Below, in pieces: positions 52,764-60,942 of a stretch of 64,000 nt of DNA (position 1 is the stretch's first letter; each line of letters opens with the position of its first letter). The notes beneath the pieces are model-generated. The model saw only the letters and a program-made list of their open reading frames with translations. It was not told where the DNA came from and did no database searches. The translations under genes were made by a program, and so were the position numbers. The stretch covers positions 1 through 64,000 of the forward strand of contig NZ_CP107961.1 in NCBI RefSeq assembly GCF_036077095.1, written 5' to 3'. The DNA is from Streptomyces sp. NBC_00376 (GTDB lineage Bacteria > Actinomycetota > Actinomycetes > Streptomycetales > Streptomycetaceae).

Positions 52764-55517
52764 TCAGGCGCGGACCGGGGCGCCGTCGGCTCGTTCCAGG
52801 TCGAGCGGGAGGTCGCCCCGGGAGGTGATCCGGAGCTTGCGGTAGACCCGGGTCAGGTGCTGCTCGACCGTGCTCACCGTCAGGAAGAGCCGGGCCGAGA
52901 TCTCCCGGTTGGTCAGGCCCTGCGCGGCCAGGGTGGCCACCCGCTGCTCGGAACCGCTCAGCCTGGCCGCCGAGGTGCCGGGCCGGTCCTTGTCCGCGCC
53001 CGCCTTCCCGGCCCGGCCCGGACGGCTCTCCGCCCTGGCCGGGGCGGTGCCCGGCGCCGTCACCAGCGGTGCGTCGGGAAGGATCTCCTGGCACAGCGGC
53101 GCCGCGCCGGTGTCCTTCGCGAGCTGCCAGGCCGAACGGATCATCACGCAGCCCTTCGACGAGGAGCCGTCCGCCTGGAGCGTCCGGCCCAGATCCGCCA
53201 TCGCACGGGCCGTCTCCACCCGGTCGCCGGAGCGGTGCAGCTCGTCGATCGCCTGGGCAAGGACCGTCGGCCGCTGCTGGGCATCCCCGGCCAGCGCCCG
53301 CATGCGCAGCGCGAGACCGCGCACGTGCGGGCGCCGCGCGTCGGCCATCGCGAGCTGGCGCAGGGCCAACTGCTCCGCCCGGTGGTCTTCCCCGAGGCAC
53401 AGCAGCGCCCGCGTCGCATCCGTACGCCAGGGCAGGAACGCGGGCCGGTCCACCCCCCAGCTCTCCATCAGCCGGCCTACCTCCAGGAAGTCGGCCAGTG
53501 CCGCGTGCGGCTGATGGAGAGCCAGGTGATGCAGTCCGCGGGCGCGCAGATACGCCAGTCCGTGCAGGCTCATCAGCTGCCGCCGGGGCAGCTGCCGACC
53601 GGTCAGGCGGGACGCCTCGGTGTACTGGCCCATCTCCGTGCACGCACGTACGACCACCGCCGTCGGCGCGCAGACGAAGGTTCCGTGGCCCTGCGCGGGG
53701 AGCGCCGCGAGGGCTGCCGTCGCACGGGTGTGGGCGCCGCGCAGGTCGCCGAGGCGCAGCAGTGACTCGGCGTGCAGCGTCCCGAACACGGCGCTCCAGC
53801 CCGGGGCCCGGCTGCGGTCCGCCTCGTCGAGCAGCTTGCGGCTCCACCGCACCGCCAGGTCCGGCTGCTCGGAGCAGAGCAGCGACGTCACGGCCTGGGC
53901 GAGCGGCGCGAGCGTGGCATCCGTCAGCCGGGCCGACCGCAGCAGCCGCTCCGCGGCGCCGGGAGCGGTGTCGACCATGGTGTCCAGGGGCGAGGCGCCC
54001 GCCTGGTCGGCACCGGTGCCGAGGATCAGCTCCGCCGCGTCGGAGATCCGTCCCTGGGCCAGTAGCAGTCCGGCCAGCGGCTGTTCGTGCTCGGCGGCCG
54101 GCCGGCCGGAGCGCACCGTCTCCAGCAGTGCGTCCACGCGGCGTTCGGCCGCGGCCGGGTCGAAGCGGGACGCGATCTGGGCCAGCCGGATGCGCAGCGC
54201 GGCCCGCACCTGGTCGTCGGTGCCGGTTTCGAGGGCGAGTTCGAGCAGCCGCGTCGCCGGACGGGCCTCGCCCCGTGCGAGGGACTCCTCCGCAGCCTCG
54301 CGCAGTACGTCCACGTCCACATCCACGTCCCACGGTTCGCCCGCCGTCGCCGCATCTTCCGCCGGCACCACGTCCTCGGAGGCGGCGGCGAGCAGCAGCT
54401 TCGCGACCGCCGGGGCCGGGACGCCGTCCTCGTGCAGCACCCGTGCGGCCTGCCGGAGCAGCCTGCCCCGGGCGGCCGGACCGGCTTCCTCCAGCACCGC
54501 GTCCCGCACGGCCGGGTGCCGGAACCGTACGCCGTCGAGAAGGCCGGCCGCCCGCAGCGCGGCAAGACCCCGGTTCGCGGCGGCACCGGTCAGCTCCGCC
54601 GTCCGGGCGGCGCGGGTGGGGGAGGCGTGGTCGCCGAGCAGCGCGATGGCACGGGCCACGGCGGTGGTGACCGGCCCGGCCCGGTGAACGCAGGCGACGA
54701 CCGCCTGCGCGAACGGGCCGCCGGGGGCGGGGAACGCCGCCTCGCCGTGCGCGTCCCCGGCTGTGTCCCCGGCTGTGTCCGCGTACTCGGCGGTCAGGGC
54801 ACGCAGCAGCAGGGGGTTGCCTCCGCTGATGCGATACGCCTCGTCCGAGGTGAGGCCGTCACAGCCGTCCAGTTCCAGGAACCGGGCCGTCTCCGTCGGG
54901 GACAGCGGACTGAGCCGGATCCGGCGGAAGTGGGGCTGGCGCATCAACTCGGTGGTGAACAAGGGGTCCTGCGACGGCGGGTGCTGCGAACCGGTGAGGA
55001 CGACGAGGACCCGGGACCCACGGGCATGACGTACGAGGTACTGGAGGTGGCGCAAGGACTCGGCGTCCGCGTGCTGCACATCGTCCACGCAGAGCAGCAC
55101 CGGCCGGTCGAGGCCCAGTTCGCACACCCGGTCGCAGAACTCGCGCAGGTCCTCGACCCGCGAGGGCTCACCGCCGGAGTTCACGCCGGAGTTCACGCCG
55201 GAGTTCCCGGCGGGGTTTCCGGCAGTGTTCCCGGAGGAGCTGCCTCCGGTGCCGCCGTCGGGCAGCCGGAACCCTGGCGTCCGGTGGACGAGTTGCCGCA
55301 GAACGCCCCACGGGATCTGCCGCTCGGCCACCGTGGCGACGGCGGACAGGACCAGGGCGCCGGCCGCAGCGGCCCGCTCGGCGACGGTGTCGGCCAGGGC
55401 GCTCCGGCCGCACCCGGCGGCGCCTTCGATCAGGACGGCCTGAGAGCCGCCCGCAGCGCAGTCCGCGAGCGCCTCGTCCAAGGCTCCGATCACCGATGTC
55501 CTGCCGACCAACCGCAT
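52764..55517 (-). CDS. LAL-family (large ATP-binding LuxR) regulator
   Basis: 917 residues. The N-terminal NTPase has GAAGCGRS at 32-39, where the usual Walker A Lys is Arg, and a Walker B-like VLLCVDDVQHADAES. A long TPR-like helical region follows, then a C-terminal LuxR helix-turn-helix (SEQRVATLAAQGLTNREI, then STVEQHLTRVYRKLRI). LAL proteins are pathway-specific activators in many Streptomyces clusters. The ATG at 55517 gives the standard N-terminus RLVGRTSVIGALDEAL; the longer frame upstream is spurious. A Ser/Gly/Asn-rich repeat (SGVNSGVNSG-type) near 125-150 is unusual. Divergent from nothing obvious; single gene. Confidence 0.88.
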   Translation of the reverse strand: MRLVGRTSVIGALDEALADCAAGGSQAVLIEGAAGCGRSALADTVAERAAAAGALVLSAVATVAERQIPWGVLRQLVHRTPGFRLPDGGTGGSSSGNTAGNPAGNSGVNSGVNSGGEPSRVEDLREFCDRVCELGLDRPVLLCVDDVQHADAESLRHLQYLVRHARGSRVLVVLTGSQHPPSQDPLFTTELMRQPHFRRIRLSPLSPTETARFLELDGCDGLTSDEAYRISGGNPLLLRALTAEYADTAGDTAGDAHGEAAFPAPGGPFAQAVVACVHRAGPVTTAVARAIALLGDHASPTRAARTAELTGAAANRGLAALRAAGLLDGVRFRHPAVRDAVLEEAGPAARGRLLRQAARVLHEDGVPAPAVAKLLLAAASEDVVPAEDAATAGEPWDVDVDVDVLREAAEESLARGEARPATRLLELALETGTDDQVRAALRIRLAQIASRFDPAAAERRVDALLETVRSGRPAAEHEQPLAGLLLAQGRISDAAELILGTGADQAGASPLDTMVDTAPGAAERLLRSARLTDATLAPLAQAVTSLLCSEQPDLAVRWSRKLLDEADRSRAPGWSAVFGTLHAESLLRLGDLRGAHTRATAALAALPAQGHGTFVCAPTAVVVRACTEMGQYTEASRLTGRQLPRRQLMSLHGLAYLRARGLHHLALHQPHAALADFLEVGRLMESWGVDRPAFLPWRTDATRALLCLGEDHRAEQLALRQLAMADARRPHVRGLALRMRALAGDAQQRPTVLAQAIDELHRSGDRVETARAMADLGRTLQADGSSSKGCVMIRSAWQLAKDTGAAPLCQEILPDAPLVTAPGTAPARAESRPGRAGKAGADKDRPGTSAARLSGSEQRVATLAAQGLTNREISARLFLTVSTVEQHLTRVYRKLRITSRGDLPLDLERADGAPVRA

Positions 55518-55617
55518 ACTCGCCCCTGTTGATGAAGGTCCACCCCTATCCGGGACAGGGTGAAGTCTGCGCCTACAGGGGTGGTCGAGCCACCGCTGAG
55601 GGCGGGTAGGGGTCGGG

Positions 55618-55902
55618 TCAGGGGCAGGGCTCGGCGCACATGAGACCCGCGTCGCGCATTTCCTCGACCCATATGTCGAGATCGGCGCGCGCATTCTCGG
55701 GCGCGGTATTCCACAAATCGGCGAGCAGACGTGCGGCGGCGCCCGCGTCGCCCTCGTGCTGGCGGAGCGCGATCCACATCGCGGCGCCCACCGGACCGCA
55801 CCAGTAGCGCATTGTTCCCACCGCTGATTCCGCCAGGAGTTCCAGGCGACCGGCGGCGTCCACCGAGGCGACACTCACCCCGGGCATCGGTCGAACAAGC
55901 AC
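55618..55902 (-). CDS. PqqD-like small protein
   Basis: 94 residues starting at a GTG preceded by CTGGAGG. The fold pattern is that of PqqD: a beta hairpin (VSVASVDAAGRLELLAESAVG), then helices GPVGAAMWIALRQHEGDAGAAARLLADLWN and ENARADLDIWVEEMRDAGLM. PqqD domains bind precursor peptides in RiPP pathways, but PqqD-like proteins also occur in non-peptide clusters. No RiPP maturase is seen here. Its partner is unknown. Same strand as the LAL gene and 100 bases upstream of it. Confidence 0.65.
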   Translation of the reverse strand: MLVRPMPGVSVASVDAAGRLELLAESAVGTMRYWCGPVGAAMWIALRQHEGDAGAAARLLADLWNTAPENARADLDIWVEEMRDAGLMCAEPCP

Positions 55903-56667
55903 GGACACCTCCAGTGCCGGGGTCCCCCGGAGACACTTTCCTGAGCGTCGGTTCTCTTCAACCGATCGAGGAAGCCTCAAGTTATTTCGGAACGCCCGCC
56001 AGATCCATGACGACGGCCGCACTCTGGGGTTCGCGGTACCCGCACCCCTATGCCGGCGGACCCCGGCGTGCACGGGATAGGGGGGCGTGGGGGCGAGCCC
56101 CGGGCTGGACCGCCGCGCTTCCGGCGCCCGCGTCACGCCCCGGGCCACCCGTCCCGGGCGGCCGTCGGCCGAGTGCGAATCCTCGCCGGGATAGCGGCCG
56201 GATTTCGTCCATCCGTATGGAATGAAAGGAATGAGCGGTCCGGAAATCCGGATCACTTCACCGGACCGAATACCTCCGGTTCCGTGGGTACGGAAAACCA
56301 GGGGCCCTGCCGGTTTTCCGTCCGGCCGGAATCCGAGGCGCCCGGCGGCGTAATACGGGGCCGCCGCGCCATGCCCCGGAAAGCCCGGAGGAACCGTCCG
56401 CGTCATGCTCAGGAAAGCGCGGAGGGAACCTGGAGGAACCGTCCGCGACACGCCCCGGAAAACCCGGAGGAACCGTCACGACCCGCCCTCCGGGCCCCGC
56501 CGGAAGCGGCCTTCGCCCTCCGCCGGATCACCGCGCTTCCTCAAGCGGGAGTCGAGCGCTCTTCCGGGGTTCCTTGAGCCTTCTCGCCGAGCGTGGCATC
56601 CGCAGGGGCGGCCCCGCCCCGTACCCGTAAACGGCACTGCTGCCGTGGCCGACCCGAGGAGCCTCAC
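55903..56667. other. Long intergenic region with degenerate repeats and a hairpin
   Basis: No supported gene. GGAGGAACCGTC occurs at 56387, 56432 and 56466 within a degenerate 34-45 bp repeat that also contains CCCCGGAAA. A hairpin (ACGGAAAACC/GGTTTTCCGT) spans 56290-56321. A SARP box (56541-56558) lies before the ABM gene, and a weaker heptamer-like pair TCGAGGA/TCAAGTT, 11 bp apart, lies around 55965-55985 next to the PqqD-like gene promoter. Confidence 0.5.
56541..56558 (+). promoter_or_regulatory. SARP box upstream of the ABM monooxygenase gene
   Basis: TCAAGCG (56541) and TCGAGCG (56552), exact 11-bp spacing, about 110 bp before the start codon. Same two heptamers in the same order as at 57871. 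Confidence 0.65.
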
Positions 56668-56964
56668 ATGGTGACCTTCGTCAACAAGCTGACCGTCCAC
56701 GGCGACATCGACGAGTTCCTGGCCGTCAAGGACCGGCTGACCGCCTACATGAGCAGCCAGCCCGGTTACCTCGGCCACGAGGGCCTGCGCAGCCTCGGCG
56801 ACGAGCGGGTCTTCCTCGAACTCGCCGTCTGGGAGGACCCCGCCGCCCACCAGCGGGCCGTGCGCAGCGAGGAGTTCCAGGCCCTGGTCAAGGACCTCGG
56901 CCCGCTGGCCACCCCCGAGCCCGGTCTGTACGAGACGGTGGAGGCGGCTCCCCGTGACCGATGA
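56668..56964 (+). CDS. Antibiotic biosynthesis monooxygenase (ABM) domain protein
   Basis: 98 residues, ferredoxin-like ABM fold: VTFVNKLTVHGDIDEFLAVKDRLTAYM, then QPGYLGHEGLRSL, then VFLELAVWEDPAAHQRAV and EFQALVKDL. Family members such as ActVA-Orf6 oxidise anthrones to quinones without cofactors; others are cyclases or have no known role. Good ribosome binding site (GAGGAG). Overlaps the start of the acyltransferase-like gene by 11 bases, forming an operon led by a SARP box. Confidence 0.85.
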   Translation: MVTFVNKLTVHGDIDEFLAVKDRLTAYMSSQPGYLGHEGLRSLGDERVFLELAVWEDPAAHQRAVRSEEFQALVKDLGPLATPEPGLYETVEAAPRDR

Positions 56965-57748
56965 GACCCCGGCGCCGGTCGCCCGCCGGTGCCGGCCGCC
57001 GACCGGCCCGGCCGTGACCGTGCTCTTCACCGGTGGCGCCGGGATCCGGCCCGGCCTCGGCCGCGAGCTGTACGGCGCCTTTCCCGCCTTCCGCGCCGCG
57101 TACGACACCGTGCGCGGCGCTCTCGACCACTGGCTGCGGCTGCCCCTGGCCGCCGTGGTGTTCGCGCCCGAGGGCGGAGTCGACGCGGCTCTGATCCGCC
57201 GGTCCGAATTCGGGCAGCCGGCCCTGTTCGCCTTTCACGTGGCGGTCTTCCGGCTCTGGCAGTCGTGGGGGCTCCGGGTCGGCGCTGTGTCCGGCCACGG
57301 TGCCGGAGAGATCGCAGCGGCCCATGTGGCGGACGCGCTGAACCTGGCCGACGCGGCCCGGCTCGTGGCCGCGCGCAGCAGGCTCGCCCCCGTGCACCCG
57401 GCCGTGCTCGCCGGGGACTTCGCCGCCGCCCTCGACTCCGAGGCGGCGTTCGCACGGGCCGCGGCGGACAGCGCCGTCGCACCGCCCCGGATTCCGCTGG
57501 TGTGCGCGACGACCGGCCGGAGCATGGGACCCGGACCGGACCGGCAGCCGCTTTCGCCCGGCTACCTGCTGAGTGAGGCCCGCCGGATGTCCCACACCAC
57601 CGACGCGGTACGGACCCTGGTCCGGGCGGGCTTCCCCCGTCCGTACCCCTGCGGGCCCGACCCCGCGGACACCCGTCCGGGCCGCGAACTGCGCGCCGTA
57701 CTCGGCGTCGCCGGCCGGATACACGCACTCGGCCGGGAACCGGGCTGA
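56954..57748 (+). CDS. Acyltransferase-like protein lacking the catalytic Ser
   Basis: 264 residues, similar to polyketide synthase AT domains: VLFTGGAGIRPGLGRELYGAFPAFRAAYD, FGQPALFAFHVAVFRLWQSWGLRVGAVSGHGAGEIAAAHVADAL. The GHSxGE nucleophile motif reads GHGAGE, with Gly116 in place of Ser. The usual segment carrying the catalytic His (ASHS-type motif) is absent, so the protein is 40-50 residues shorter than a normal AT. It cannot work as a standard malonyltransferase; scaffold, chaperone or substrate-binding roles are possible. Translationally coupled to the ABM gene. Confidence 0.72.
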   Translation: MTDETPAPVARRCRPPTGPAVTVLFTGGAGIRPGLGRELYGAFPAFRAAYDTVRGALDHWLRLPLAAVVFAPEGGVDAALIRRSEFGQPALFAFHVAVFRLWQSWGLRVGAVSGHGAGEIAAAHVADALNLADAARLVAARSRLAPVHPAVLAGDFAAALDSEAAFARAAADSAVAPPRIPLVCATTGRSMGPGPDRQPLSPGYLLSEARRMSHTTDAVRTLVRAGFPRPYPCGPDPADTRPGRELRAVLGVAGRIHALGREPG

Positions 57749-57801
57749 CCGGATGCCGGGCAGGCCGGAAGCCGGGCCGGAGGTACGGCTTCCCACCAGC
57801 G

Positions 57802-57856
57802 GTCCCCGGCCCGTCCCCGGCCCGTCCCCGGCCCGTCCCCGGCCCGTCCCCGGCCC
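57802..57856. repeat. Five tandem copies of GTCCCCGGCCC
   Basis: Perfect 11-bp unit repeated five times directly downstream of the AT-like gene. The period equals the SARP heptamer spacing, but the unit does not match the heptamer. Probably replication slippage. Confidence 0.7.
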
Positions 57857-57870
57857 GGCTTTAGGCCGCC

Positions 57871-57888
57871 TCAAGCGGATGTCGAGCG
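57871..57888 (+). promoter_or_regulatory. SARP box upstream of the acyl-CoA dehydrogenase operon
   Basis: TCAAGCG (57871) and TCGAGCG (57882), 11 bp apart; about 235 bp before the GTG start. Confidence 0.6.
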
Positions 57889-57935
57889 ACTCTGGCGACG
57901 CTGATACTCCCGCGCGCGGCTGCCGCGTACTGCCG

Positions 57936-57990
57936 CGCAATGCCCACGCACTGCCGCCACACTCCCGTGCAACGCCCACGCACTGCCGCA
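57936..57990. repeat. Direct repeat pair GCAAYGCCCACGCACTGCCG
   Basis: Two nearly identical 20-bp copies about 34 bp apart, with further related CGCAACTCCCGCG-type elements up to 58020. Purpose unknown; lies in the leader of the acyl-CoA dehydrogenase gene. Confidence 0.45.
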
Positions 57991-58121
57991 CACCCCCGCG
58001 CAACTCCCGCGTAGCTTCCGCGCACAGGGGCGGGCCCGCCCCCCGCGGCCACCGGGTGTGCCGGCGCAGTGTCGCCCGGCCGCTTCGCGGACATGTTCAG
58101 CCCCCTCCCCAGGACTGTCCC

Positions 58122-59900
58122 GTGACGAAGGAGCTGATCCACGCCACCATGGCCACCACCCAGATCCACGCGGAACGGACCGCCGGGCGTGCCGCCGAGG
58201 AGACCGACGCCCTGCGCCGGGCCGCCCGGCTCGAAGCTCTCCTCGGCGACCCCTACGATCCCGCCAACCCGCACGGTCTCGGCGCCCTCTTCGCCGCCGA
58301 CGAGCGCCACGAACCGCCCGCCGCCACCGAACGGCTCCTCGTCGAAGCAGGGCTGGGCTCCGAGTTCGTACCCGCCGAGTTCGGCGGCCGGCTCACCCGC
58401 GCCGACCTGCTCGTCAAGGTGCTGCGCCCGGTCTTCCGCCGCGACCTCGCGCTCGGCTTCGGCGCCGGTATCACCTCGCTGTTCGCCACCTCCGCCGTAT
58501 GGGCGGCCGGTAACCCCGGCCAGCGGCGCGCGACGGCCGACCTGCTGCTCGCGGGCGGCCGTGCCTCGATCGTCCACCACGAACTGGCCCACTCCAACGC
58601 CATCCTGCGCGACGAGTTCACCGCCCGGACACGCCCCGGCGGCGGCTTCACACTCGCCGGCCGCAAGGACGTCATCATCAACGCGGCCGTCTCCGGGGCC
58701 TACGTCGTCTATGCCCGGACCGACCCGGCCCGCACTCCCCTCAGCCACTCCGTGCTGCTCCTCGACCCCGACGGCCTCGGCGCCGGGGTCAGCGCGCTGC
58801 CCCGGATCCGCACGGCCGGCATGCGGGGAAACCTGTTCTCCGGGCTGTCGTTCACCGACTGCGACATACCGGCCGACGCCCTGGTCGGCCGGCCGGGCGA
58901 AGGCGTGGCCCTGGCGCTGCGCACCTACCAGGTCAACCGCTGCGTCATCGCCGGAACGGCCGTCGCCGCCGCCGGTACCGTCCTGCACTCCGCCGTCCGC
59001 GCCGCCACCGCCGGCCGCAGCCGCCCCATCGCCCGCCGCCGGCACAAGCCCCTCGCCGGGGTCTTCGCCGACCTGCTCGCCTGCGACAGCATGGCCACCA
59101 TCGCGCTGCGCGCCCTGAGCCTGCTGCCCGACCGCACCCACATCCTCGCCGCCGCCGTCAAATACGTCGTACCCGACCTGCTGCGGGAGAGCCTGGAGGA
59201 GCTCGCGAGCGTCCTCGGCTCCCACGGTTACGAGCACGGCACCCCCGAGTACGGTGCGCTGGACAAGCTCTCCCGCGACCTGCCCGTGGCCGGCCTCGGC
59301 CACGCCGGAACCGCCGCCTGCCAGGCCGTGATCGTGCCCCAGCTGCGCAGCCTCGCCGAACACGCCTGGTTCCGGGACGAGGAACCGCCGCCCGAGCTGT
59401 ACCGTTCCGGCACCTCGCTTCCCCTGCTCGACTACCGGCTCCTCGGCATCGCCGGAGGCGGCGACTTCCTCGCCGCCTCCCTCAACGGCGCCGCCGCCCG
59501 CCTGGCCGACGTACGGAGCCTGGGCGGCCAGCTCGCCGTACTCGCCGATCTCGCCGAGGCGTTCACCGACGAACTGCGGGCCCTGCGCGAGCGCTGCCGG
59601 GCCATCCCGCCGGGCGCCGCCGCCCTCGCCGACCCCGCCTGGTGCGTGCTCAGCGATCGCTACTCCCTCGTCCTCGCGGCCGCCGCGATCCTGGCCACCT
59701 GGGAAGGTCAGGACGGCAGCGACCCCTTCCTCGCCGCGCCCGCCTGGGCCGTACTCGCCCTCACCCGGATCGGCGGGCGCCTCGGCATCCCGATGCCGGA
59801 GCTGCCCGAGGACTGCCGCACCCAGGTCCTCGACGAACTCGTACGCCGCTACCGCACCGGCCTCAGCTACGACCTCGACTCCACCGAACTGGCCCTGTGA
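58122..59900 (+). CDS. Acyl-CoA dehydrogenase-like flavoprotein
   Basis: 592 residues. The N-terminal/middle domains are clear: FVPAEFGGRLTRADLLVKVL, HHELAHSNAILRDEFTA, then FTLAGRKDVIINAAVSGAYVVYARTD (beta domain) and FSGLSFTDCDIPADALVG. The C-terminal domain contains GSHGYEHG, where an ACAD usually has its helix with the conserved Gly, but the catalytic Glu is not obvious by eye. In polyketide clusters such proteins desaturate acyl chains or act as flavin monooxygenases. GTG start with AGGA upstream. A SARP box precedes it. Confidence 0.75.
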   Translation: MTKELIHATMATTQIHAERTAGRAAEETDALRRAARLEALLGDPYDPANPHGLGALFAADERHEPPAATERLLVEAGLGSEFVPAEFGGRLTRADLLVKVLRPVFRRDLALGFGAGITSLFATSAVWAAGNPGQRRATADLLLAGGRASIVHHELAHSNAILRDEFTARTRPGGGFTLAGRKDVIINAAVSGAYVVYARTDPARTPLSHSVLLLDPDGLGAGVSALPRIRTAGMRGNLFSGLSFTDCDIPADALVGRPGEGVALALRTYQVNRCVIAGTAVAAAGTVLHSAVRAATAGRSRPIARRRHKPLAGVFADLLACDSMATIALRALSLLPDRTHILAAAVKYVVPDLLRESLEELASVLGSHGYEHGTPEYGALDKLSRDLPVAGLGHAGTAACQAVIVPQLRSLAEHAWFRDEEPPPELYRSGTSLPLLDYRLLGIAGGGDFLAASLNGAAARLADVRSLGGQLAVLADLAEAFTDELRALRERCRAIPPGAAALADPAWCVLSDRYSLVLAAAAILATWEGQDGSDPFLAAPAWAVLALTRIGGRLGIPMPELPEDCRTQVLDELVRRYRTGLSYDLDSTELAL

Positions 59901-59920
59901 CCGGCCCGAGGAGGCCGCCC

Positions 59921-60841
59921 ATGGACGCGGAAGCCGCACGTCGCATCACGCCACCCGTGCACGCCACCGGCCCCGCGGGGCCCTGGTACGAGGTCCGTGA
60001 GGGGCTGGCCCGGCGCGGCAACGCATCCGTGTTCACCACCTGGGGCGAATGGCTGCCCGCCGCCCTCGCCGACCCGGTGCTGCGCCCGCTGCTGGGGCGG
60101 GACTGGCCGCGCTACCGGCAGACCGCCGACCCCGTCCTGCGGTACCGCTTCGTGGCATCCCGGCTGGCCGTCAAGTACACGGCCGCCGCCGCGCTCGGCA
60201 CCTCGCCCGCCCAGCTCGACCTGGCGTACAAGGTCGGCGGCCGGCCCTACCTGCGGGGCTTCGACCAGATCGACCTGAGCCTCACCCACACCGACGACCT
60301 GATCGCCGTCGGCATCAGCCGCACCGGGCGCATCGGGATCGACACCGAACCCGTGGACCGCAAGCTGTCGTTCGAACTGCTCCAGGACCAGGTCTGCACC
60401 CCGGCGGAACGGGACACGCTCGCCGCTCTCCCGGAGGCGGAACAGACCGCGGGGATGCTGCGGCTGTGGACCCTGAAGGAGGCCTACACCAAGGCGCTCG
60501 GCCAGGGCCTGCGGCTCGACTTCTCCTCGTTCGGCTTCGCCTCCGGATCCTCCGGCGCCTCCGGATCCTCCGGTGACACCGGCCTGCTCGCCCCCGACGG
60601 CACCCCCGCCGCCCATGGAGAGTGGGCGTTCGGCACCTACCCGGTGCTCGGCCGCTACCTCGTCAGCATCGCCTGCCACGACACCGGCCTGGACACCTCC
60701 CGGGACACCGCCGCCGCCACCATGCTCGACGAGGGGTTCATGGCGACGGTCTCCGGACTGATCGGGGCGGAGGACCGGACGGAACACCAGACGGAAGACA
60801 GGACGGGGAGCCGGGCGGAAAACCCTGTACCGGAGCCGTAG
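59921..60841 (+). CDS. 4'-phosphopantetheinyl transferase (second)
   Basis: 306 residues. Motifs GIDTE at 139-143 with metal ligands Asp141 and Glu143, and WTLKEAYTKALG with Lys186/Glu187; LSLTHTDDLIAVGI lies before them. An N-terminal extension of about 50 residues and a Ser/Gly linker (ASGSSGASGSSGDTG) near 213-227 set it apart from the enzyme at 26863. It presumably activates one of the three carrier domains of the cluster. Coding continues 20 bases after the dehydrogenase stop with GAGGAGG as ribosome binding site. Confidence 0.88.
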   Translation: MDAEAARRITPPVHATGPAGPWYEVREGLARRGNASVFTTWGEWLPAALADPVLRPLLGRDWPRYRQTADPVLRYRFVASRLAVKYTAAAALGTSPAQLDLAYKVGGRPYLRGFDQIDLSLTHTDDLIAVGISRTGRIGIDTEPVDRKLSFELLQDQVCTPAERDTLAALPEAEQTAGMLRLWTLKEAYTKALGQGLRLDFSSFGFASGSSGASGSSGDTGLLAPDGTPAAHGEWAFGTYPVLGRYLVSIACHDTGLDTSRDTAAATMLDEGFMATVSGLIGAEDRTEHQTEDRTGSRAENPVPEP

Positions 60842-60942
60842 GCGTTCCCGTGCGTTATTCGAGTCCGGCTGTAGCGCCTGCGCCGATGCTGGACGACGCG
60901 ACACCGGCCGGAACCCGGTGCCTCTGTGTCGAAAGGGCCTCC

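Larger units (their letters stand above)
57749..58121. other. Intergenic region with GC-rich repeats and a SARP box
   Basis: No gene. It contains five 11-bp tandem repeats (57802-57856), a SARP box (57871-57888) and a pair of 20-bp direct repeats (57936-57990), all upstream of the acyl-CoA dehydrogenase gene. Confidence 0.5.

Noticed and set aside
56258..56479. A small minus-strand frame with repeated VPPGFPG-type peptides, as a possible RiPP precursor for the PqqD-like protein
   Set aside because: The repeat arises from degenerate GC-rich DNA repeats, there is no ribosome binding site that convinces, and no RiPP maturation enzyme is present.
57802..57856. Regulatory meaning of the 11-bp GC-rich tandem repeat
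   Set aside because: It equals the SARP spacing by length only; the unit shares no heptamer and looks like slippage.
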